A stretch of DNA of 64,000 bases from Nemopilema nomurai (lineage: Eukaryota; Cnidaria; Scyphozoa; Rhizostomeae; Rhizostomatidae): assembly GCA_003864495.1 (NCBI GenBank), contig ML133413.1:701724-765723 (forward strand), given 5' to 3'. Below are positions 24,114-34,600 of the stretch, piece after piece; position 1 is the first letter of the stretch; the number at the start of each line of letters is the position of its first letter. Position numbers and translations under genes: made by a program. Under the pieces are notes generated by a model. The model did no database searches, had not been told where the DNA came from, and worked only from the letters and a program-made list of their open reading frames with translations.

Positions 24114-27100
24114 TCAAAAGGCTTCCACGCTACACTTAAACCGATGACGTAACAGCCAACCTTTTTCGGCATTCTCCGACTTCTTGAGTCTGCTATTTCC
24201 TTTAATGAATGGTTCGTGGAAAACTTTGTGTAATCTTTCGGCCTAAAAATAGACGAACTGTGCTTAAAAACAGGTCGGCATTGTCTTTTAAGATATAAAT
24301 ACTGGAGTCTAATATAGAAAACAGGTGACCTAGCTTCCTTAGGCGATCCAAGAAACGAATGACCTAGCTAAAATTAATATAAAATTTAGAATATACCAAA
24401 TAGGTGATCTAGCTTAATGTGAGAAATGTATTCTACATGTAACGTTTTAGGATGTCTGTATAATTGCTAGAAAAAGCGGAACCAGTTTTCGCATACTTAA
24501 AGTACTTTTTCGACACTCCTCAAGAGTATGCAAACGTCGGAAGATAACCAAAAACTGACCGAATAAATAGCCAGATGCGGATCGAAAACACTAGAGGATG
24601 ATACGCAGAGCGCGTGATTGGTTATAATTGACCAATCAGCGTTACTTAACACCTAACTTTAGAAGAGCCCAAGGGAAAAGACGAACTCGTTCTGTCTACA
24701 AAGACGAACTCTTTCTCTCTCTAGTGTTTTCGATCCGCATCTGGCTTTTTATTTTGTCAGTTTTTGGTTATTTTTCGACGTTTGCATACTCTGAGGAGTG
24801 TCGGACGAAAAGGTATTTTAAGTATGCGAAAACACCAGACTACCTCTGTCGATGCGAGCAACTTTGGATGCTAATAAGTCTGCGTTTGAATAACTTTGAT
24901 CTACTTTCACAAAAATCAGTTCTTCTTGTGACAGTGAAGGTACGTTCGCAGTTGATGGGGCTAGGCCAATTGGCCTAAGCCTAGAATGAGTCGAACACTA
25001 GAGGAATCTTCTTTTACATAACATAAATGGAAGTTGATTGAGTTGCTGGTTGATTCAGTAAATAAATCAAGGTTCGCGAAAAGTGTTACCTTCTGCGGCC
25101 CAAACCCAGGGCATAATGAAATCTCCTCCCTAGAGGCTTCGACGATGCCTTGCAGCGACTGAAAAAGAATCAGGGATGTCACTTAAAGAAGGTTTTGATG
25201 TAAATCATCCAATAAACGCACCCCTTCTTTTTAACGTTTCCTTCAAAAACGCCCCATCCAGATAGTTGTAAATGTGAAATAAACGCTTGCAAAAGGGGGC
25301 GCGCATCAGAATCATTTACCATATTGTACCAGATACCAGAACAACCAAACCAATTTCACGCCTTCATTTTTCGGTAACGGCAACACTTGTAGAGTTTTCT
25401 GATCGGAGTTCAGAAAATGATAAAAAGGCCTGACAGTTCCAGTGGATCATGTCTCCTCGAAAAAGAGGAAGACGAGGATGATTTTGTATCTGTTATTTGA
25501 TTACAGTACTTGTGTTGAACATGTTGAAAGGGATTTTTTAAAATTTTTTTAAAATCCATCTAATGAAAGTTCAGTCAAAGTCAAAAAATTGAATAAACGC
25601 CCGGGCATTCATTAGAGGACTTGCGGTAACTTGAAGCTAGCGTGTACAAATGCTACAACAGTGGGCTTTGAAAAAAGGAAACATGTTAAAGTTCTGATGG
25701 TAAATTACACCATAGTATACATTAGAACTTCCCACACAACAACACGAGTCTATAAAAGCTGAAATTGTATTTTGGGAAATTAAAGTATAAATTACAAATC
25801 AGTCATTGCGTCATCACACTGTCGCCAACAAATCGATGTACAATGCCTGCCAAAATTGTTGGCACACCTACCACAATTATTGGACTCAAGTTCATTCATC
25901 CCCCTCCCCCCTACGAACAATGTTGTCCTGCTGCTAAACAAAGTGTCAATTTTACACCAAACTTTCCCCCCAGATTGACTGGTTGCTATACTTTGTTACC
26001 AATATTGTTTTAGGGGGAGGAGGGGGGTCAACAACTAGTTGCGTGTCAAAGAAAAGAAAAATGCCACAAAATACTGAGGTGTTCCAAGGACTTTTGGCAG
26101 GCATTGTATATCCCACAGTCGTTTTGAAACAAAAAGATCGACCTTGAAGTGTCGCTAACGCAAATGTATATCTGCCTACAAGATATTGTAATAACTGGCT
26201 GATTTTTCTCACCAACAGGGATCTAATTCGGAGCTTTCAACGCCCAGACTGGGAACTTCATATGCCTTTACATAAGACCTCAATTCTACAAAAAATTTCC
26301 AGCATCGCTCTTCAAAGGCCAGACTCAGTAGCCCCAGAGGAGGAATCGCAAACAGACAAGACTATAAAACTATAAACAGACTGTGAAAGAAGGAGATACA
26401 AATTTAAGTTACCCCAAAATTGGCCATCAGCGTAACTGCGTCTGTTTTGTTGACTGACTTGACGGAAGTCAAGCAATCGATCATCTGCAATGAAAAAGCA
26501 AGCACTATTGCTTTGAAAATGATAAAGATAACACAGAAAATATGTAATAGCCAAAATGATCTTGCAGCAAATCTAGATACTTTAATTAAGACTTGGAAGA
26601 GTGCTCATGCAAGATAGTAAAACTAGGAGCATCAAATGACATAAGAAACTCCCTAAAATACACAAAAATGCTAATTAATGAACAATTTGTCCTAAAAGCT
26701 TCAGGCTGCCCAAATTTTACACTGTAACTGGAATCTTTGATGGCAAGAAACGAGAAAGCAGGATGATTGGCCAATACTAACAAAAGAAGGAACTGGTCAA
26801 TCAGACATACTAAATATTCAAAATATGAGGTGGAAAAACATAATTCATTTCTACTATGCACTGACGAATGAGTTACATAATTTCGAACCTTTGATTGATA
26901 ATCACCATCCACTCTTTCTTGCAAAACATCTGCTGGTTTGTTTTCATATACCTTGTATGTCTCGAGATATCTCCCAGCTTCCTCATTACTTGAACCGAAA
27001 AGAGATATATCTTCAATCAGAGAGCTCAAAGATTTTAAAACACTTACCTAACACAAATCAATTATTGCAACTATAATTTTCTCACTGCTTAAATCATGAT

Positions 27101-29052
27101 AAACTGGCTAAATAAACTCAAATATCATGCATATTCAACATTTAAATTTGAATTATGAGAACAACAAAACAACTAGAAACCATGCAAGATGAAGGGAGTT
27201 GGAAGAACCTTGAAAAACTGACAACATTTAGCCTACCTCCAGGATAAGATGAGAGTACAGTTGGCAAGTATGCAAATTTTAGAAAGCTCTTTCAGTGATG
27301 AGTGTGGGTCTTTCTAAAAAACAGCAAACTGACAGCAGTAATTCATTGCTCTCCTAACAATATGTTTTGAACGCAAAGCACTTTCTCAAACATTATGAAA
27401 CATTGGATATTATGTTTGTGATATAAACATGACAGCATGTTTGTGATATAATTGTCTGACATATAAGCATGCCAAAGAATCCTGCAAATGAGAATTTGTG
27501 ATCCATTCATATGCTATTCAGCAAAACAAAAAGCCAACACATTTCAGTGCAAATGAACATGGAAGTTCAATGAATCAAATCAATTCAAGTCAAATGGAAC
27601 AAAGTGGAAGAATTTAGATGGAAAGCTCACCACATCCACAAGAACAAGAAGAATTCGTAGTTCAAATGAGCCACCAAGTTGTTTAAGGCGTTCGTGTATA
27701 TACTCTTGGTTAAAATTATGATATCTTAAACTGAAAAATGAAAAGATTGCTGGGGTTAAATAAACAAAATTGAAATGTTGTGAACAATGATTTTAAAGAG
27801 AAAATATTTCATATTAGCTGCATGATATGTGTTTTTAGTTTTGCAGTTTTGCAGATGGGTCTTTCAAAAAGAGGTTCTATTCTCTCATCTCTCCTCTATC
27901 CTTATCAGAAAAATTAGTACTTCAGAGTACATCAATTGGCTAAGTCTGGAGATTCATAGATATAGAATTCATTTTATCGTAATGAAAAGCTTTACTAAAG
28001 GTACCTTAAAAATAGAGCACAGGTTTTTTGTCCCAAAACATAATCTGGAACAATTTCACCATACTCCCATGCAACATTGCGAATATGCTTTAAGACAGGG
28101 TTTCCACGCTAAAATGGGAGAGGCATAACATTTTCAAATAGACAAAAGAAAAAGTATTTATTTTCAGTGTACTACTCAAAGTCGCATGAAATTTAATCAA
28201 GCTCTGGTCCTTCCCATTTTTCATTTCCAAAAATTTATAATGATGAGACAAAGAATTTATGGAATTTTAACAATTAGTGGCAACCTTATAGTCTAAGCTT
28301 TAAGGTAAAATTGCATCTTGCAATCTAGATGCTTTTTTGCTTACTTGCCGGGCACTGACAATTATTGAATTACTGCTGGCTTTGGAAGCTGTCAACTGTT
28401 TTGATTCATCCCTAGGAAGCAATAAACAATCTTGAGTTATCATATGTCCTATGTGCCCATTTCTTACAAACCTATTATGCCTTTCTAAAAATAAAGCTAG
28501 TCTCAAAACGAGTTAATTCCAATATAACAATCTATAACAATAGCACCATTTGTCAATTTTTTCAAGTTAAATACTTGAGATATCACTCTAAAAATTCTTT
28601 AATTTAAATCTTTTGCGATTCCCATTTAATAAGAGTATATTAATAAGAATATGATTAGCCTAAAATTAGGTGAAAACTCAAGTTCTTGCTTAGAGTAGCC
28701 AGTAAAAAGAACCTCACTTCTTCTCAACTACTGTTGATCTATCGATTTCATCTTTCTTGGGTTCTTCCTGTGCTCTGTTATTCAAATCTTCAACACTCTC
28801 GTGTTCTGGGGGTGCTAACTTTGCAGTCGTGGCGTTTGCGGTGGTAACTTCGATAGACTGGATTCCTTCTCTAGAAGAAACCCTCTTCTCGCTCCTTGCA
28901 TTGCCAGGGGCTTGGGCAGCTTCTTCGTCTGCTGGTCTTTTACGCAAAGAAAATACGGACCCCTTCTCAATTCCTACGACTGGATTATCCACTTCATCAG
29001 CACTCGGTATCTGGAATTTATACCTTGGAATCTTCGCGTTGTTCCCCGCCAT
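24114..29052 (-). CDS. ERCC1: DNA excision repair protein ERCC1, complete, nine exons
   Basis: Exons in reading order: 29052-28718, 28411-28345, 28108-28005, 27730-27631, 27313-27237, 26988-26889, 26484-26413, 25158-25090, 24242-24114. All junctions are GT-AG with matching phases and sum to 351 codons (350 residues; human has 297). The start was chosen as [13 protein letters not shown], whose KF-x-IP resembles human KKFVIP; a longer upstream frame lacks support. The central XPF-like domain has [31 protein letters not shown] and RYHNF..EYIHERL. It keeps the Asn and two Tyr known in human ERCC1 to contact XPA. The C-terminal helix-hairpin-helix has [15 protein letters not shown] and HKVFHEPF, the XPF-binding tip. 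ERCC1 is catalytically inactive and partners XPF in nucleotide excision, crosslink and break repair in the nucleus. About 27 extra residues follow HEPFIK. Introns 7 and 8 carry transposon insertions. Confidence 0.95.
24485..24833. mobile_element. Foldback element with ~115-bp arms in ERCC1 intron 8
   Basis: The left arm (about 24485-24598) and the reverse complement of the right arm (about 24720-24833) match closely, both starting GTTTTCGCATACTTAAA and both containing AACCAAAAACTGAC, GCCAGATGCGGATCGAAAAC and ACTAGAG. The spacer is about 120 bp. ACCA occurs at both borders (24481-24484 and 24834-24837), a possible 4-bp target duplication. No coding capacity. Superfamily not assignable. Confidence 0.65.
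24836..24905. repeat. Dispersed repeat, copy B
   Basis: Second copy of the repeat at 21640-21720, same orientation, sharing CCAGACTACC, CTGTCGAT, GCAACTTT.GATGC and AATAAGTCTG. It directly follows the foldback element at 24485-24833, so the foldback may have inserted into this repeat, or the repeat may be part of a larger element. Confidence 0.5.
25200..25640. repeat. C-rich dispersed repeat, TTACCG family, copy 2 (ERCC1 intron 7)
   Basis: Contains AATAAACGCACCCC, AAAAACGCCCC, AATAAACGCTTGC and a right end AATAAACGCCCGGGCATTC followed by GAGGACTTGCGGTAA. In reverse complement that end begins TTACCG, like the ends of the copies at 30570-30715 and 62430-62815. The left limit is uncertain. It lies within intron 7 of ERCC1 (25159-26412). 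Confidence 0.45.
25841..26106. mobile_element. Tc1/mariner-type MITE with TA target duplication (ERCC1 intron 7)
   Basis: The left end is CAATGCCTGCCAAAA and the reverse complement of the right end reads the same 15 bases; both are flanked by TA (25839-25840, 26107-26108). Imperfect inverted similarity continues inward through an ACACCT motif. TA duplication with CA-starting ends fits Tc1/mariner. The 266-bp interior has no transposase and contains complementary C-rich (about 25899-25911) and G-rich (about 26013-26028) runs. Confidence 0.72.
27414..27453. repeat. Short direct repeat ATGTTTGTGATATAA in ERCC1 intron 4
   Basis: ATGTTTGTGATATAA occurs twice separated by about 10 bases. It may be a small local duplication; no functional inference is possible. 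Confidence 0.5.
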
Positions 29053-29340
29053 TTTCGGGTTCCCGCGAGAACAAGTGATTTGAACAAGAATGAATCTTTT
29101 GTTTTGCAGAATAAGCGCAGCGGCCATTTACTTGGGACCATCGGCCAGGCCTGTTTCGGATTGCCGTTCACTGGCGTTTATGCGAAATTTTGGAAAGACG
29201 AAACATAATTGGAAGGTAATTCAACATGAAAGATTGAATAAATAGCACAGTTTATATATTTGAAAATATTTGAAATCATTCTTGAGAAAGACGTGCTCCA
29301 ATTAAATAAAAACACATTCATTTTTCGAATAACTTGCAAG

Positions 29341-30560
29341 CAGTGGCGGACTGGCCCACCGGCCCCTATAAAATCTGGCGAAAAGGGCCTCATTTTTGCA
29401 GAAAAAGGGCCCCATTTTTGCAGAAAAAGGGCCCCATTTTAGGAATATGAGGCCTTACGGTATCCCATTACGAACGACAAAACTGAGGTTGAATATATTG
29501 TCATTGCATGTGGTTATAGAAAGGATTGGGTTAAAACTAAGTTGTAATGTTTTTAACTTGAGTATGACTTGTGTAGGTTATGGAAGGAAATGGGGATTTG
29601 GATCTTTTAACATTATGGAATTCTCGGTAATTTCTATTTCTCATTGACCCAGGCGCAGTTTATATCCACAGCATTAGTTGTAGAGTTCACTTAGATTTAT
29701 GCCTGTGGCGAGGGTCGAAGTTAGCAACAAAGTAAAGGAGTTGTGATTCAGTAGTTAACTTTAAAACAAACTCCGTCGTTAGCTATTTCTTTTACTCAAA
29801 CCATGGCATTAAGATAATGCAATGCGAAATCTAATTTTAACACGACCGGGTAAGGCATTGTCTCATGGAATGTAAAATTGACATAAAGAAGTTGTTAAGA
29901 AAATGACAAGAATTAGCCAAATTGCACATAATGGACCAATAAACTTTGAGTCGCAAGTGGTTTTCAGAAAAGAAGTCAAAATTGTTGCAAAAAGGGGACA
30001 GGACTGATAACTGGTTTGTTAAAATGCAAGGGAAAAATGCAGCTTCTGGTAGCATTTGATTCAAATGGTTTTCAAAATGATGAACCTATAAGTTTTGTGA
30101 AAAATATCGTATGTAAGCATGTATTGGGTCTGAAATACAGACAGAAAACTATTTTTAACGAATAATTACCAAAAGTTCAAGGGAACCTTCTTGTTATGAT
30201 TAAGCTATGATTTTCTTAGCATTCAGACATGAAATTTTCGTACAGCTGTATAGAACATGAATTTGATGAAAATATCTGCAAGCTGGCCCCAACTGTTTAC
30301 ATAGAATATCTGATAGTGATAACAAAATCAAAATCAGACCGAATTTCATTATTTAATGTTAAATTTCAATTATACTCTGCTCCCATTTGTAATCAACAGC
30401 TCAACTTTGCTATTCCAGCCACATATGCTATGTTGCTTAGAAATTGACCGATTTTGATGAAGTGTTCAGTTGAACACGCCCCATTTTGAGACCACACCCA
30501 TCTGGGCCCCTCTCAGTTCTTCATGGCCGGTTAAAAAAATTCTGATCCAGTCCGCCACTG
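29341..30560. mobile_element. Non-autonomous hAT transposon, 1220 bp
   Basis: Flanked by the 8-bp direct repeat CTTGCAAG (29333-29340 and 30561-30568). Both ends read inward CAGTGGCGGACTGG, a 14-bp perfect terminal inverted repeat typical of hAT elements, and similarity continues in patches (CCGGCC near both ends). A GCAGAAAAAGGGCC motif is tandemly repeated three times at about 29380-29440. No hAT dimerisation or RNase H-like transposase was found, so it depends on a relative elsewhere. It lies between ERCC1 and the POFUT1 promoter region. Confidence 0.85.
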
Positions 30561-30569
30561 CTTGCAAGT

Positions 30570-30715
30570 CTACTTTTTAACAAGCGCCCCCTCAATTAAG
30601 TGCCCCCCTCGAATAAGCGCTCACCTTGGAGCAAAATTAAATAAGCGCCCGGGCGTTACGATAAATAAAACAGAATTGGGTGCATTCGAAAAAACCCGCG
30701 GTAAGATATTTTACG
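30570..30715. repeat. C-rich dispersed repeat, TTACCG family, copy 3
   Basis: AAGCGCCCCCTCAATTAAGT, CCCCCCTCGAATAAGCGC and AATAAGCGCCCGGGCG are followed by a right end that in reverse complement begins TTACCGCGGG and contains TTCGAATGC. Internal and terminal motifs are shared with the copies near 12.1, 25.2 and 62.4 kb. It abuts the hAT element border. Confidence 0.45.
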
Positions 30716-31357
30716 GCCCAATTTAGTTTTTCTTTCCACTATGCCAGTTCATAATGGAAATTCAACTTTAATTTCATTTTGTAACGTTTCTGTGGTTCTT
30801 TGCTAGCGTGTAAGGAAGATGGCATGCTTAGGCCCGAAGGCCTAAGCAAAGTAAGACAACAGCGTAGCCGATAGATTAATGTATATCCAATCTGTTTCAA
30901 ACAAGACTGACCTAATGGTCACGAAATACACTGAATATAACACTGAGTATAATTGGAGATGACAATCAACAGTAATACGTCACTCTACAACAATAAACGT
31001 GATCACAATAACGGAAACGACACATTGACATAAGACAATACATACTTGTTAACAAGATTAAGATCAATCACAGACACTGCACGCAACACAGCTAATTAAC
31101 AAAACCCTAACACGTTACAATTTCATCAATCTTGTTCTTGGCAGTGCGGATAGACTAGGGTAATCAAGAACTCATTTCTATTACATTGCCGCAAGAAAAT
31201 GGGACGAAGTTAAATCACATCGATTTTTCCTTGCTAACAATAATAGAAACAAATGATTCGCTATACGCACAATCAGCAGTAAACAGAATCACGACAACCC
31301 AAATGAGAAGATGGCCACAAGATCCTAAGAAAATATAAGACAGAAGACAAGTCTTAC
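30716..31357. other. Intergenic, no gene recognised
   Basis: A small palindrome, GCTTAGGCCCGAAGGCCTAAGC, at about 30828-30849 is the only structure noted. No exon supported. Confidence 0.35.
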
Positions 31358-31430
31358 AAAGGAAGTGTGGCGAGCTGTAGCGAGGAACGCGATTCTCAAT
31401 CTTCAATTCCTTAGCCATCAGTTCTGCCAT
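31358..31430 (-). CDS. Possible first exon of an unidentified gene, head-to-head with POFUT1
   Basis: From an ATG at 31430 in a fair initiation context (AAG-ATG-G) the frame MAELMAKELKIENRVPRYSS continues to PHFL and meets a GTAAGA donor at 31357. The phase-1 continuation was not found in the 2 kb downstream, which contains the hAT insertion. The position, 256 bp from the divergent POFUT1 start, suggests a shared promoter. No family recognised; it could be a chance open frame. Confidence 0.3.
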
Positions 31431-31686
31431 CTTTTGCTTCGATAGGCGTCTCCTTCATATTTTGCAATCTACGGCATAGCATCGTACCACTTCCGCATTG
31501 CAATCTGCTTGAATTTTCCCGCCAAGTGGTCCCAACAGCATGGCGCACTTCAACATCGGCAGGTTTCTGCTAAACAATGGTAAAAACAACAGGACGCTCG
31601 GTCCAGTCTTCTGATCCGCGATGCACTCCTTTGTTAGCCTCGATATGATGTTCCATGTAAATCTTCAATGAAACCTGTGAGCAAAA
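31431..31686. promoter_or_regulatory. Candidate POFUT1 promoter / 5' UTR region
   Basis: The 256 bp between the POFUT1 ATG and the divergent candidate exon is locally less AT-rich than its surroundings, with several CpGs (for example TCCGCGATGC). I see no TATA box at a convincing distance. The call is based on position only. Confidence 0.3.
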
Positions 31687-34600
31687 ATGTCCAGGATTTT
31701 CGAATATTGCTTGTTATATTTATGCTGCTTGTTAGTTTGTGGAACAGAAAATTTGCAGGAAGAAAACAATTATTCATGGGACGAGAATGGCTACGTATTT
31801 TTTTGCCTGTGCATGGGTGAGGACTAAAGTTTTACCATCCCACCTGTTGTCCATTTTTGTTTACAGTACTATTTTCAAAAACAGTTTGTTACAAATTCTG
31901 GAAAATGGGGAAAAATTGCCCTCCATAATACAATGTTTTTAGTGATAGACAATACCATATAATAATGCTTTGATAAATTTATTTTTTATTTATTTTCTAT
32001 GTTACCAATTTTGAATTAGCGCCATCAAATGCTATCAGTTGGTGTATAATTATCTATGTAGGACCTGTGGATCATGGAGAGGTACGATAATGCATTAACG
32101 CTGAATTCAATAATCTTTTCAAGTCATCGCGTAGGTTACCCCTACTAGGAGCTGGGAGGTGATTTCCCCCTTTTGCTTTACTATCTATTTCATCATTCCA
32201 AAACCTGGATATTAAAATTCAACAGAAGTTTTGTTAACAATTATCAAAGAGAATCTGGCAACTGGAGAGCACATAACTATATTGATACAAACACATTTTA
32301 AAGTCCAAGACGAATTTGAAGAGAATTTCATAAATTTGTGCTATCCAGCTGGAGTGTGCTGCAAGAAAATATATTTCTGACAAGAAACCCATAAAATTTT
32401 GATTTCATGAAAAAAGCTCTTAAGACAATTTTTTTAAGTTATCTGGGATGGGTGGCAAGAAAACATGTCTAATGCAATTTATATCAACTTTTTTTAATTA
32501 AAAAGAAAATTTTGAAAAAAAACAACCTTATTCATAGGCAAGCCTAGAACATTGAGTTTGTGTGCATGTATGCATGATCGAATGCATCTCTAGCTCTCTG
32601 TGTTTATTCTTTTAGGAAGATTTGGAAATCAGGCCGACCATTTTCTTGGCAGTGTAGCTTTTGCTAAGGCTTTGAACAGAACCCTGGTTGTTCCTACATG
32701 GATGACTTATGTACAGTTTTCATTATCTGCTACTTTTTATTTGCAACTTATCTACTTCTCTTTCTATCCTTCCTTGGCATACTCTGTAATTTGACAAAAA
32801 TCTAGTATTTAGTGAAATTGAAATGGTATATAAAATGAACATCACAGAAATGAATGGGATTAAGAGTAACAGTTTTAAGGAGTAACAGGATAAAGAGAAT
32901 GTCCTAGCATTAAGTTTTGCAGGCTACCATTCATGATTATATTCTAGCAATTTATTTCTTCTATGTGTAAGTTTTCCCTAGCCTGCGTGCAGACTCTACT
33001 ATTTCACATAGGAAATTTTTAATCTGCACACAGGCTAGTTTTCCCATTTTATTAAAATGTCTACAGTTACGCCCCATTCTGACATTCTACAATTGGCAGC
33101 AGAAGGAATTGCCTTTTGAGTTTGGAAATTGCTAAACCATTCTTTCATTTTAGAAAGGCATCACATTCACTGACTGGTTTCAGTTGAAGCCATTGCAAGA
33201 TTACCATAGGGTGATTCTTGCTGAAGACTTCATGAAAATCCTAGCTCCAAAATATTGGCCAAAGGGACAAAGAAAGGGCTATTGCTGGCTGCCACATGGG
33301 AGCAATCAAAAGTGCATCATGAAGGAAGGATTCCCGTTCAAAGCATTTTGGGATGGACTTGGAATAGATTTTGATGACTTTGTTGTACACCATGTTGATT
33401 ACAATACTGAGGATCCCTACATACTTTCAGAATGGATGAACAAGTCAGTTACTATTGCTGACTATTTGCACTTTATTTTGTATCTTGAAAGCAATCTGTT
33501 GGTTTACTGAATAAGAAGAAAAAGAATTGATGGAAAATTATCCTTATAGAAAGTTGGTTTTAGTTATAAAAACTAGTCTGAAAAGATGAAAGCACAACTT
33601 ATCATGAGCATGGGCACTTAGATAGCATATAACTATAACAAAAATTTTAAGTTGACCTGACAAAGCTTCTTTTCAAATGAGATGTTTGAAAGTTTGAATA
33701 TTTCTATGAAGGTCTATTTTTGTTTGTTCCAATCATTTTCCCACCTTTAACTTCTTTGACTATCAATGCTAGGGGTTTGCAGCTAGAGTTCGGCTAAAAG
33801 AAGCTAATGATGCTTATTTCTATTTATTTTGTGTGTTTATGCACATCTTTGTAGTGATGTTATGATAAAAGTATGCTTGTACCTAAAACTACCTTCGGAT
33901 GCAAGGTAGAAACAAATACAAATACAATACAAAGTACCTTCTATATTTTGCATAGATGCAATACATTTACATACTTTTTCCTAATACATACTAATTTCAA
34001 AGATAAGAATTCTAGTTTTTCTTGGTTTTAGTTTTCCACCATCCAAACATCCAGTTTTAGCTTTCCGTGGAGCACCAGCCACTTTTCCCATCCTACCACA
34101 ACACAAGTCTCTTCAGAAACTTTTGAAATGGTCAAGTAAAATTGAAAGCATTGCTGATGATTACATTGAAGAAAAGCTGAGGCCTGGAAAGTTTCTTGCA
34201 ATCCATCTACGAAATGAGCATGCATGGGTAATCACTGACCAACTGTTCATCTTTTACTTTTTTTAACTCAATTGTATTTTTCATTAAAAGTGACAGCATT
34301 AGTGTACCTGGAGGTAGTGGATGTGCCAGGGAGACAAGGCGGGCTCATGGGGCGGAGCCCCAAAATTCTTAATACCACGCCCTTTTTAATGACGGGAAAC
34401 GCCCTTTTATATGTTGGAAACGCCCTTTTATATGTTGGAAACGCCCTTTCCAATAATTTGAAACACCCTTTTACCCATGGAACTAACCATGTTTGCAGCA
34501 ATTGAGGCTTTTCAATTGCTTGTCTACAATAAAGAGTAGCCCTTCTGTCAAAATCTTTTTATTCTCAGAATAAACAGCCTTTATTTTTTTATTCTTGACA

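Noticed and set aside
28757..29208. Plus-strand frames of 60-108 codons opposite ERCC1 exon 1
   Set aside because: Antisense shadows: the minus strand has a complete, phase-consistent ERCC1 exon with conserved residues; the plus frames match nothing.
34268..34505. Paired 77-codon frames with repeated segments on both strands
   Set aside because: Translation of the 21-bp tandem repeat in POFUT1 intron 4.
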